From assembly GCA_047620505.1 (NCBI GenBank), contig JBLHKS010000067.1:1-31732 (forward strand): 31,732 nt of DNA, written 5' to 3'. Position numbers and translations under genes: made by a program. Shown piece by piece: positions 23,307-30,659 of the stretch (the stretch's first letter is position 1; each line of letters opens with the position of its first letter). Source of the DNA: JBLHKS01 sp047620505. Lineage in GTDB: Bacteria; Verrucomicrobiota; Verrucomicrobiia; Verrucomicrobiales; DEV007. The notes under the pieces were generated by a model. The model did not search any database and was not told where the DNA came from. It was given only the letters and a program-made list of their open reading frames with translations.

Positions 23307-24413
23307 TCAGGGTTCGGGACCGATGTTAACGGCCTCTCCGTTAGTCTCCGGCGGACCGCTTCGGCCGAGCGCAGCCGCTTCGTTCCGCGCCCACCAGAGT
23401 TCGATCGCGGCCGCATCAAATGCTACCGTTTCGGGATAACCGGTCACTCCGCGAAACGACTCGAATGCTTGCCGAACGACTGAGAGATCGGCGTCGTTTC
23501 GAATCGCGCCGTAGAGAGCTTTTTTTGCCGAAGAACTGGCGTTTCCGGCGAGTAGCCAGGCTGCGCGACGGCGAAGTTCAACCGGCTGGCGATCGTCCCG
23601 CAAAACTTGGATCACAGTGGATTGAGGCAGGTCCCTCTCGGTTGCAACGGCGTAAATCGAACGTGCGTCGAGCGGCTCCGGCTCGCCAAAAGGCTCCGTC
23701 GCGTAAAAATGTTCGACACGCCGCAGACCTGCTTGAGCCGCGGTGAAATTCGAGTCCGATTCGGACAACGTCTCCGCGTAATTCGTCAATTTCGAAAACG
23801 CGATGCGTTCGCCTTGGGAAACCGCTCGGTCCTCAAGCTCGATGAGTTCGACCCGCAATCGGCGCGAAGCGTTTTCATCTTCCGTTTTTACAATTTCCGG
23901 ATCGGGCGGCGGCAGCGGATCAAGGCTAGCAGCTGCTGAGCGAAACAACTCGGCGGTAGGCTCAGGAAAGAGGAAAGCGACGCCGACGACCACGCCGATA
24001 GTCAGGACCTGAGTCAGAAGCGCGATTCCAACGGCAGCCCGCTTGCTCAGCCCTTGGCGGACCGGTGCCGGAGGAGGCGGTCCTTCGTCGAGACGATGCC
24101 GAGTGATCACGTCGGTCGAATCGTACTGATCGAGCGATTCGGAATGCGGTCGCTCGAAAACCAGCGGCAATTCGACGACCAACTCGTCGGCTTCCGGCTT
24201 CGGCTCGGCCTCTCTCAAAGCCACAACAGCAGGCTTCGCGACCTTCAAAACAGCGGCGGGAGCAGCCGGAAAATTCGGCTTCTGTGCCGGCGTCATGATG
24301 TGCCCGCCCGGGCCGATCAACGGGTCCAGAGGAGTCGGTTCGAGCGAATCTTCGCTCTCGCTGAAGCGTAGAGCGTCGAACAAATCGGGGTCGCGATCAC
24401 GATTTTTCGGCAT
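23307..24413 (-). CDS. Single-pass membrane protein with helical-repeat C-terminus
   Basis: The 368-residue protein has a charged, Pro-rich cytoplasmic N-terminus (1-125), one membrane helix at about 126-149 and a predicted helical extracytoplasmic region. A segment near 260-320 (VELRRRAAWLLAGNASSSAK) resembles HEAT-like repeats. There is no signal peptide and no catalytic motif. It is followed after 1 base by glpK, so the two are co-transcribed, but I see no functional link to glycerol use. I do not recognise a named family. Confidence 0.7.
   Translation of the reverse strand: MPKNRDRDPDLFDALRFSESEDSLEPTPLDPLIGPGGHIMTPAQKPNFPAAPAAVLKVAKPAVVALREAEPKPEADELVVELPLVFERPHSESLDQYDSTDVITRHRLDEGPPPPAPVRQGLSKRAAVGIALLTQVLTIGVVVGVAFLFPEPTAELFRSAAASLDPLPPPDPEIVKTEDENASRRLRVELIELEDRAVSQGERIAFSKLTNYAETLSESDSNFTAAQAGLRRVEHFYATEPFGEPEPLDARSIYAVATERDLPQSTVIQVLRDDRQPVELRRRAAWLLAGNASSSAKKALYGAIRNDADLSVVRQAFESFRGVTGYPETVAFDAAAIELWWARNEAAALGRSGPPETNGEAVNIGPEP
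23928..23937. repeat. AGCAGCTGCT palindrome, copy 14
   Basis: Read on the minus strand as Ser-Ala-Ala-Ala-Ser, just after the membrane helix of the single-pass protein. Flanks are T and G, so symmetry stops at 10 bases. Confidence 0.85.
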
Positions 24414-24486
24414 CGAATCCAGTCGTCAAAAATCAACACAAAGAAGCACGCGGGGGCGCGAACCATTCACTCGGGAAAGTGGCCTT

Positions 24487-25122
24487 TCAACTTAAGATAT
24501 CCGAAATTCCGGCATCGGATCCGCCCTTTCTCCAGCGCGCGTAAGGAGGCTTGTTGCGCCTCTTCCACTTGATGTTGCAACCCAGACTCGGGCGCATTTG
24601 GACGCCGTTCGCTTTGCCGGTCCGCAAAGTCGCCTCGATCGCCGATATCAGATCCGAACCGGTGATCGGCGCGTGATTTCCAGGCCTCGATCCATCGAAC
24701 TGCCCGGCGTAAGTCAGCGCCTTGTCCTTGTTGAAAACATAAAAATCCGGAGTGCACGCGGCGGAGTAGGCCTTGGCCACATGTTGAGTCTCATCGAAAA
24801 GGTAAGGGAATTTCCAGCCGTGCTTTTTGGTGAAATCCTTCATCAAATCCGGCGAGTCATCCGGATAACTTCCCGCATCGTTGGAGTTGATCGCGACAAA
24901 TTGGACGGGCTCCTTGTCGTAATCTTTGGCCACTTCCCCGATCGAATCGGCCAGGTGGATCACGTAAGGGCAGTGGTTACAGGCGAAAATGACAACGAGA
25001 ACGTCATTGCCCTCACTGAGATCCTCCAAGGTCTGACGCTTCTTCATCCCGCCAACAGGCAGGTCGAAATCCGGAGCCTGAGCGCCTCGTTTCAGTTCAA
25101 ATGTGGATGAGGTTTCTGCCAT
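24487..25122 (-). CDS. Thioredoxin-fold (AhpC/TSA-like) protein
   Basis: The ATG at 25120-25122 (MAETSSTFELKRG) fits the family start better than one 51 bases upstream. The 211-residue cytoplasmic protein has the AhpC/TSA beginning (GAQAPDFDLP) and a redox motif C48-N-H-C51-P in the strand-turn expected for thioredoxins. Typical later segments are present (VQFVAINSNDAGSYPDDSPD, a TPDFYVF cis-proline region, and PSLGCNIKWK at the end). The family is annotated as thioredoxin-family or redoxin and probably reduces thiols or peroxides. The tail after GCNIKWK is longer and more basic than I expect. The DapA-like gene ends 47 bases upstream on the same strand. Confidence 0.8.
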   Translation of the reverse strand: MAETSSTFELKRGAQAPDFDLPVGGMKKRQTLEDLSEGNDVLVVIFACNHCPYVIHLADSIGEVAKDYDKEPVQFVAINSNDAGSYPDDSPDLMKDFTKKHGWKFPYLFDETQHVAKAYSAACTPDFYVFNKDKALTYAGQFDGSRPGNHAPITGSDLISAIEATLRTGKANGVQMRPSLGCNIKWKRRNKPPYARWRKGGSDAGISDILS

Positions 25123-25169
25123 TCGTTTTGATTTTGGGTCGGAACCTCGAAGCGAGGATTCGAAAGAAT

Positions 25170-26090
25170 TCAAGACGAAATTTCGTCCGTCGCCGCAACC
25201 AGCAGCTGCTCAAAAAGTCGCTCAACTTCAGTGCGAGTCTCAGGATCAAGGCTGAAACCTCGCGGACCACGAACGATTTCGTTGCGAAAAATGCCCTGTT
25301 TCACGAGAAGAAATTTCTCCACGGCGAGAAAACCGTCGAGGCTCGTCTGCATCGAAACCAGCGCGCTCAACGGCCCATGAATCCGGTCTGCTTTCACCTG
25401 ATCGCCGCTTTCCAGCGCCCGCCAGAGCGGAACCAGCGCCTGAATCAGATCCGCCCCCGGCATCGTCCCAGCGATTCCGCGCTTGTGCGAATCGACGAGT
25501 GAAATCCCACCGCTACCCTCAAAAATCGCGGCTTTCCCGTCCGTCGCATCGCGCAGCTCCGACAACAGCGGGCCAATCGGCGATGCCTCCGGTTTAAAGA
25601 GAACGCGGTCCGCTCCGAATTCGTTCATCAGCCCGGCTTGAAGCGCGATCGACATGGGCCGCCCGACGTAGCCGCTCGCGTCCTGAACGATGATCGGGAT
25701 TTCGACCGCAGCCAGCAGTTGCTCGTAATAACCGCGAAGTTCGGCCTCCCCTACCCCGATCGAAACCGGCGGAATCGCCATCAGCCCGGCTGCGCCAACG
25801 GACTCAGCGTGTTTCGCATAACGAACGGCGGTGTGGGTGCTTTCGGCACCGCAGCTGATGATCACTGGGCCGCGTTTTTTCGCGAAACGACAGGCGTCCG
25901 TTGCGAGTTCCTCGCGTTCCTCGCTGGAGAGTCGAAGAACCTCGGAAACCATCGCCATCACGATTCCGTCCGAGCCCTTTTCGAAGAGCCAGTCGATTTC
26001 ACTTTCGAGTGTGTCGAAATCGATCGACTCATCTTTATGGTAGGGCGTTTGGAAAACGGGGAGGACGCCAGAGATCGCATGCTTGGGCAT
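25170..26090 (-). CDS. DapA/NanA-superfamily aldolase or lyase, substrate unknown
   Basis: The ATG at 26088-26090 (MPKHAISGVLPVF) gives 306 residues, standard for the family. The TIM-barrel signature is clear: GVLPVFQTPYHKDESID, a GSDGIVMAMVSEVLRLSSEE region, and the Schiff-base lysine K166 in VLFKPEASP. The usual GTTGE motif is replaced by AMVSE, and the tyrosine of the YNVPxRT motif is replaced by Gln in IVQDASGYVG. It is therefore unlikely to be dihydrodipicolinate synthase. A sugar-acid aldolase or dehydratase is more likely, which would fit the nearby sulfatases and glycan-type genes. The divergent sulfatase starts 122 bases away. Confidence 0.8.
   Translation of the reverse strand: MPKHAISGVLPVFQTPYHKDESIDFDTLESEIDWLFEKGSDGIVMAMVSEVLRLSSEEREELATDACRFAKKRGPVIISCGAESTHTAVRYAKHAESVGAAGLMAIPPVSIGVGEAELRGYYEQLLAAVEIPIIVQDASGYVGRPMSIALQAGLMNEFGADRVLFKPEASPIGPLLSELRDATDGKAAIFEGSGGISLVDSHKRGIAGTMPGADLIQALVPLWRALESGDQVKADRIHGPLSALVSMQTSLDGFLAVEKFLLVKQGIFRNEIVRGPRGFSLDPETRTEVERLFEQLLVAATDEISS
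25201..25210. repeat. AGCAGCTGCT palindrome, copy 15
   Basis: Read on the minus strand as Glu-Gln-Leu-Leu-Val near the C-terminus of the DapA-like protein. Flanks are C and C. Confidence 0.85.
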
Positions 26091-26212
26091 GAGTCGAGAT
26101 ATCGCCTTCGAGCAACAGGTCAAGCCTCAGCTTTCGCGCGTTGAATCTGGACTCTCAGGATTTCCCGAGATTTCGCTACGACGTTTCTGGAATTGCGTTC
26201 TAGATTTTCGAA

Positions 26213-27727
26213 ATGAGAAAGCTGCTGACTCTTTTTGCGTTGTTCCTTCCCGCCTTCGCCATGGCGGACGAAAAGTTGCCGAACATCGTCGTTTTCCTGA
26301 TCGACGACATGGGCGTGATGGACACTTCGGTTCCGTTTTTGACCGACGAAAACGGCGAACCCAAGCGCTACCCGCTTAACGATTTTTATCGCACACCGAG
26401 CATGGAGCGGCTGGCGGAACGCGGAGTTCGCTTCAACAATTTTTACGCAATGAGCGTTTGTTCGCCGACGCGGATTTCGATCATGACCGGCCAGAACGCC
26501 GCGCGGCATCGGGCGACGAACTGGATCAATCCAGACAAGGACAACACCGGTCCACAGGGGCCGCCGGCTTGGAATTGGCGTGGTTTGAAAAAGGGCGATG
26601 TCACCCTGCCTGGTGAGCTCAAAAAGAGCGGCTATCACACGATTCATGTCGGAAAAGGACACTTTGGACCGCGGGATTCGGAAGGAGCGAATCCAGCGAA
26701 TCTGGGTTTCGACGTGAACATCGGCGGCGAAACGTTTGGCGCTCCCGGAAGCTATTTCGGGGAAGAAAATTACGGAAAGGGCACGAGGCGAGACAAGAGC
26801 GCGGTGCCGCATCTCGATAAATATCACGGAACGGACACGTTTCTGACCGAGGCGCTGACAATCGAGGCGAAGGCGGCTGTCGCGAGTGCTGTGAAAGAGG
26901 AAAAACCGTTTTATCTCTACTTTTCGCACTACGCGGTTCACGCGCCGTTTCATTCGGACCCGCGTTTCGCGAAAAACTACGCGGACTCTGACAAACCCAA
27001 AAACGCGCAGGCCTTCGCGACGTTGATCGAGGGCATGGACAAGTCGTTGGGCGACATTTTGGATCAACTGGACGAGCTTGGCGAGGCGAACAACACCCTG
27101 GTCATTTTTCTCGGAGACAACGGGTCGGACGCACCGCTTGGACACGAACACGCCGTCGCTTGCGCCGCTCCGCTGCGTGGAAAAAAGGGCGCGCACTACG
27201 AAGGCGGAATGCGCGTCCCGTTCATCGCGGCTTGGGCGAAAGCGGATCCGGCGAACGCGTTCCAGCAGCAGCTGCCGATTCCGGCGGGCGCGCTTCAGAC
27301 TCAAACTGCGTCGGTGATCGACCTGTTTCCGACGATTCTCGGCATTACGAAGACCGCTAACCCGAGCGATCACGTTCTAGACGGCGGAGCCCTCAACACG
27401 CTGCTTTCCGGCAAGGCCGATTCGAGCCGGAAAGAGCAATTTCTAATGCACTACCCGCATGCGCCGCATCGGAGCACGTATTTCACGGCCTGGCGCGATG
27501 GAATTTGGAAAGTGATCTATCACTACGTGCCTTCCGATGATTCTGAGGACGAACGTTATCAACTTTTCAACCTGGAAGAGGATCCGTTCGAATCGACGAA
27601 CCTTGCGAAATCGAATCCCGAGGTGCTGAGCCGGATGATGAAGGGCTTGATCGGGCAAATGGAGGCGCACGACGCGGTTTACCCAGTTGGCGAAGACGGC
27701 AAGCCGCTGAAGCCGATTGTGCCGTGA
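26213..27727 (+). CDS. Secreted sulfatase (intact)
   Basis: The 504-residue product has a signal peptide ending at Ala-Met-Ala and the full set of sulfatase motifs. The metal ligands are D31-D32 (FLIDDMG). The catalytic C83-S-P-T-R87 should be converted to formylglycine by an FGE or anaerobic SME enzyme, neither of which lies in this window. VIFLGDNGSDAP supplies Asp/Asn metal ligands, and HYEGGMRVPF is a typical later segment. It hydrolyses sulfate esters, probably on extracellular polysaccharides, in the periplasm or outside the cell. Its catalytic motif is canonical, unlike the CSTFR of the interrupted sulfatase at 13371-14843, so the two belong to different subfamilies. Confidence 0.92.
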   Translation: MRKLLTLFALFLPAFAMADEKLPNIVVFLIDDMGVMDTSVPFLTDENGEPKRYPLNDFYRTPSMERLAERGVRFNNFYAMSVCSPTRISIMTGQNAARHRATNWINPDKDNTGPQGPPAWNWRGLKKGDVTLPGELKKSGYHTIHVGKGHFGPRDSEGANPANLGFDVNIGGETFGAPGSYFGEENYGKGTRRDKSAVPHLDKYHGTDTFLTEALTIEAKAAVASAVKEEKPFYLYFSHYAVHAPFHSDPRFAKNYADSDKPKNAQAFATLIEGMDKSLGDILDQLDELGEANNTLVIFLGDNGSDAPLGHEHAVACAAPLRGKKGAHYEGGMRVPFIAAWAKADPANAFQQQLPIPAGALQTQTASVIDLFPTILGITKTANPSDHVLDGGALNTLLSGKADSSRKEQFLMHYPHAPHRSTYFTAWRDGIWKVIYHYVPSDDSEDERYQLFNLEEDPFESTNLAKSNPEVLSRMMKGLIGQMEAHDAVYPVGEDGKPLKPIVP

Positions 27728-27771
27728 TTCGATTCCGGAAAGGTCCGGCCGATGCGGCTCGTAGGCTTCCT

Positions 27772-28728
27772 ATGGTTAGAAAGTTGCCTCACTTTTTTGC
27801 AGTCGGTGCCCTCATCGTGGGTTTCGGTCGTGCTCAGAACTCCGATGCTTCTCCAGAACTTCCGCCGCACTTCACGTTCGCTGAGAAGATTCAGTTCGGC
27901 GAAGGCTGGGAGGAACTGAAGCAGCTGCTGCCAGGCATCAGCAAGCCGGCCAGATTTTCGCCACCCATACCGGATCTGACCTACGCAGAGCAGGAGATCG
28001 AAGTGCTGGGCGTGAGTTTCCCTTTCCAGTTCAGGTTTTCTGAAGGCAAACTGTCTGGGTGGAGCGGCAACGCTCATCAGCTTGATCACGAGACCGCCAT
28101 CGGCCTGACCGACTTCCTCGTCTCCAAACTGGAGGAGCGCTTCGGCCCATCGACTCCGACAATCAAACTGCCGCATGAAACCGACGGCCATGGCAATCAA
28201 GTCTACATCCACTATCTCTGGACCGTGAACGAACGCGAGCTCTGGCTTGCTTTCGATTTCCGCGCGCCGGATGCGCGAGTCGGGTTTGGCTCGGGCCGGA
28301 CGATTTCGTGGTCCGGCAACTACTTCGTCGGCGAGCCTGACAAACCCGGGCGCGGACTGCTCTGTGGCCGGCATCAGCTTGAGCCGGAAGAGTTTCTGAT
28401 CGTCGAAAGCCCCAACGCCCGGGAGAGGTTTCACGTGTTGAAGAGACTCCACGAATGCGGCGTCACCGGCAAAACGCCGCGGCCAGCACGAGATTTCGCA
28501 GACTTCGGCCAGACACTCGATCTCCATGGCGGCAAGTCCCTCACGCGAGGAGAAGACGGCCGGCGAACCTTCCGGCTGGAGTGGTTTCGAGAGACGTTCC
28601 CGCTCACGATCTGGCGCGGCGCAGGCGAGGCGCGATATGCCGAGGTGCACCAGAGCATGAAGTCGCTTTTTCCGGAAGGAATCGAGTTCGAGGGCGAGCA
28701 ACTCGACCTCACCATCTTTGAAGATTGA
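27772..28728 (+). CDS. Exported hypothetical protein
   Basis: I choose the ATG at 27772 because it starts a good signal peptide (MVRKLPHFFAVGALIVGFGR followed by Ala-Gln). A GTG overlapping the sulfatase stop at 27724 would put a charged leader in front. The 318-residue product is a soluble exported protein rich in aromatic and charged residues, with a segment around HYLWTVNERELWLAFDFRA suggesting beta strands. I recognise no family. It is 44 bases downstream of the sulfatase on the same strand and is probably co-transcribed, so it may take part in the same substrate use. Confidence 0.65.
   Translation: MVRKLPHFFAVGALIVGFGRAQNSDASPELPPHFTFAEKIQFGEGWEELKQLLPGISKPARFSPPIPDLTYAEQEIEVLGVSFPFQFRFSEGKLSGWSGNAHQLDHETAIGLTDFLVSKLEERFGPSTPTIKLPHETDGHGNQVYIHYLWTVNERELWLAFDFRAPDARVGFGSGRTISWSGNYFVGEPDKPGRGLLCGRHQLEPEEFLIVESPNARERFHVLKRLHECGVTGKTPRPARDFADFGQTLDLHGGKSLTRGEDGRRTFRLEWFRETFPLTIWRGAGEARYAEVHQSMKSLFPEGIEFEGEQLDLTIFED
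27920..27929. repeat. AGCAGCTGCT palindrome, copy 16
   Basis: Read as Leu-Lys-Gln-Leu-Leu-Pro in the exported hypothetical protein. Flanks are A and G. Confidence 0.85.
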
Positions 28729-28758
28729 AATTCGGAAGTGCGGCTCAAAAAATGAGTT

Positions 28759-29859
28759 TCAAGCAAACGGCATCAGCTTGTAGGCGGAGATTTCCCGAAC
28801 GACCTCGTCAACCTCGTCCGTGATCGCCAGCAGCTGCTGGTACTGCTTGCCCTCGGCGAGGAGCTGAATCGTCGGCCAGAGCCGCGTTTTCCGGATGTAG
28901 TGATCGAGGCCGAGAAAAACCATCGGACTGACGTGCTCGAACGTTCCGTAGTGATTTTGAGTCGCGTCCATGAAGATTTCCTGGACGGTTCCGGCGCTGC
29001 CAGGCGCGAAAATGACGCCGTGCTTCGCGATCGCCAACAGCCCGTCTTCTCGAATGCTGTTCGAAAAATATTTGGCAATGTGAGTCGAAAATTGATTGCT
29101 CGGTTCGTGGCCGTAAAACCAGGTCGGGATCGCGAGACTTGCGCATCCGTCAGGGTGCTGAGCGACGACTCGTTTCGCGGCTTCGACGTAACCGGGTTCC
29201 GTGTAGACCTCAGCGGCTCGAAGAGATTTCAAGGCAGCATCGAATTGAGGATCGCTGACTTCAGCGAGGTAGGCCCCGAAGTTGGTTGCTTCCATCATGC
29301 CCGGACCGCCGCCTGACGCGATGAAATAACCGCGCCGAGTCAGCTCGCGTGCGATACGCGCAACTTTCTCGAAATACGGATCGCTCCGGCCGGTTCCGTG
29401 GCCGCCCATGATCGCGACGACTCGCTTTTTCTCGCCTGAGCCATCGCTTCGGCCCTCTAACAAATCGACGAGGGCGTCATCGATCGCGTGATCGTGAAGG
29501 CGTTGCGAAAGCGCTTCGAACAGATCCGCATCGCTTCGGCCCTTGGCCACAAAATGATCAAAAATCCGGCGATCCAAATCACCTTTGCCGAGTTCCTCGC
29601 GAGTGTAGAGAGTTGGCCGATACGGCATGTAGGGCAGATCCCGGAATCGCGGAAAAATCATCGCGCCACGCTCAATCAGCTCGGCCTGCAGCCCCTTCCG
29701 TCGAAACTCGCACCCCAGAAAAACTGCGCCCTCGACTCGGGCCTCGTTCCAGGAATGATGCACGCGACCGAGGTCAAGCCCCTGGATCACGCAGCCTCGA
29801 AGATCGCGCCCTCGATCGATATAATCTTCAAGCGTGTCAATTTCGTGAATCTCGTTCAT
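28759..29859 (-). CDS. LOG-family nucleotide-binding protein with N-terminal extension
   Basis: The 366-residue protein has a Rossmann-type LOG (lysine decarboxylase-like) domain from about residue 145. Signature motifs are GGGPGMMEATNFGA (183-196) and PGSAGTVQE (286-294). These resemble the PGGxGTxxE motif of nucleoside-5'-monophosphate phosphoribohydrolases, with Ser in place of the second Gly. Related proteins cleave nucleotide monophosphates to base and ribose phosphate. The first roughly 145 residues are not part of the minimal domain and may control it. They start with a short pentapeptide-like stretch (LRGCVIQGLDLGRVHH). The RDD protein stop lies 6 bases upstream, so it is in an operon. 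Confidence 0.85.
   Translation of the reverse strand: MNEIHEIDTLEDYIDRGRDLRGCVIQGLDLGRVHHSWNEARVEGAVFLGCEFRRKGLQAELIERGAMIFPRFRDLPYMPYRPTLYTREELGKGDLDRRIFDHFVAKGRSDADLFEALSQRLHDHAIDDALVDLLEGRSDGSGEKKRVVAIMGGHGTGRSDPYFEKVARIARELTRRGYFIASGGGPGMMEATNFGAYLAEVSDPQFDAALKSLRAAEVYTEPGYVEAAKRVVAQHPDGCASLAIPTWFYGHEPSNQFSTHIAKYFSNSIREDGLLAIAKHGVIFAPGSAGTVQEIFMDATQNHYGTFEHVSPMVFLGLDHYIRKTRLWPTIQLLAEGKQYQQLLAITDEVDEVVREISAYKLMPFA
28829..28838. repeat. AGCAGCTGCT palindrome, copy 17
   Basis: Fourteen-base symmetry (CCAGCAGCTGCTGG). Read on the minus strand as Tyr-Gln-Gln-Leu-Leu-Ala near the C-terminus of the LOG-family protein. Confidence 0.85.
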
Positions 29860-29865
29860 ACGGTC

Positions 29866-30324
29866 CTAACGGAGCACCACGATCGAGCCAGCAAACCGGT
29901 CGTGCAGCGTCTGTTTCGTCGTGGTATCGAACAACGCCATAAAATAGCCGAGGCCGAGCAAAAGGAACGAGAGCGACTCGCCGATTGTCCGAAACAGTGC
30001 GCCGAAAAACCCGACACGCCGCCCATCCGAACTTCGAACGCGCATACCGAGAAGTGCTTTGCCGATCGTTGCCTGAAAAATCCAGGTCATCACGAAATTG
30101 TAGGCACACCAAATAAGCCAAGCTCCAACGATCCCGATCGTGAACGCCCCGATCTTGGAGAGCGTTCCCCAGATCCATCCGTCCCATTGGCTGGACTCGA
30201 ACCACCACCAATAGTAAGCCGCTGTGATCAGACCGAAGTCGACGACCTTGGCCATGCCCCGGCGCATCCGTCCGGCGATGTAAAGTTTCAAGCGAGGAGC
30301 CTGGGTGTCGGCGTTGTCTTCCAT
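29866..30324 (-). CDS. RDD-family membrane protein
   Basis: The 152-residue protein has a short N-terminal region, then the RDD pattern: first membrane segment with AKVVDFGLITAAYYWWW (Arg and Asp near its start), a second at about residues 57-80, the conserved ATIGKALLGMRVRSSDGRRV loop, and a third segment after GESLSFLLLGLGYFMALF, ending with LHDRFAGSIVV. RDD proteins are small inner-membrane proteins. Some are linked to ion transport, and most have no known role. It lies between moaD and the LOG-family gene, 27 bases after moaD. Confidence 0.85.
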   Translation of the reverse strand: MEDNADTQAPRLKLYIAGRMRRGMAKVVDFGLITAAYYWWWFESSQWDGWIWGTLSKIGAFTIGIVGAWLIWCAYNFVMTWIFQATIGKALLGMRVRSSDGRRVGFFGALFRTIGESLSFLLLGLGYFMALFDTTTKQTLHDRFAGSIVVLR

Positions 30325-30351
30325 GGATCGAAAAATCGGTCGGCGATTTCG

Positions 30352-30603
30352 TCAGCCGCCTTGGACAGGAGGCATGATTGCGATTTCCTGGCCTTGTTTC
30401 AACTCCTGATCGCGCGGCGCGTAATCGAGATCGGCGGAGATGAGGATTGAAGAATCCCAGTCGCGCAGTTTTGGATGCAGGCCGTAAAGATGCTCTAACA
30501 AATCCGCTATTTTCCAATCTCGACTGCTGTCGAGTTCCACCAGCAGCTGCTCAGCGCCGACGAGGTCGCGCAGGATCGAAAAAAAGAGAACGGTCAGTTT
30601 CAT
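30352..30603 (-). CDS. moaD: MoaD/ThiS-like sulfur carrier (molybdopterin synthase small subunit)
   Basis: The 83-residue protein has the beta-grasp MoaD pattern: KLTVLFFSILRDLVGAEQLL at the start, a middle helix, QEIAIMPPVQGG at the end, and the terminal Gly-Gly that is adenylated and thiocarboxylated. The IAIMPPVQGG ending is characteristic of MoaD rather than ThiS. It would hand sulfur to molybdopterin synthase with MoaE, which is not in the window. The cofactor could serve a formate dehydrogenase, consistent with the FdsB-like subunit at 11403, but that link is inference. Confidence 0.85.
   Translation of the reverse strand: MKLTVLFFSILRDLVGAEQLLVELDSSRDWKIADLLEHLYGLHPKLRDWDSSILISADLDYAPRDQELKQGQEIAIMPPVQGG
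30542..30551. repeat. AGCAGCTGCT palindrome, copy 18
   Basis: Read on the minus strand as Ala-Glu-Gln-Leu-Leu-Val in moaD. It is notable because the gene is only 252 bases long. Confidence 0.85.
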
Positions 30604-30659
30604 GAGGGCGCGCGAAGATTGCCGCTCAAGCCCGCACGCTCAAGTGATGGAAGGATTTT

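Noticed and set aside
24487..24560. Frameshift at the end of the thioredoxin-fold gene
   Set aside because: The basic tail is longer than expected, but translating the other frames does not restore a typical family ending, so there is no evidence of a frameshift.
15883..27273. Near-copies of the palindrome, such as AGCAGCTGCC at 15883, around 21493 and 27265-27273, and AGCAGTTGCT near 19344 and 25717
   Set aside because: They differ by one base and break the symmetry. Such near-matches are expected from Gln-Leu codons and were not counted.
26120..27373. Minus-strand open frame of 417 codons
   Set aside because: It is antisense to the intact sulfatase, whose motifs are unambiguous. The antisense product is Arg/Val-rich and featureless.
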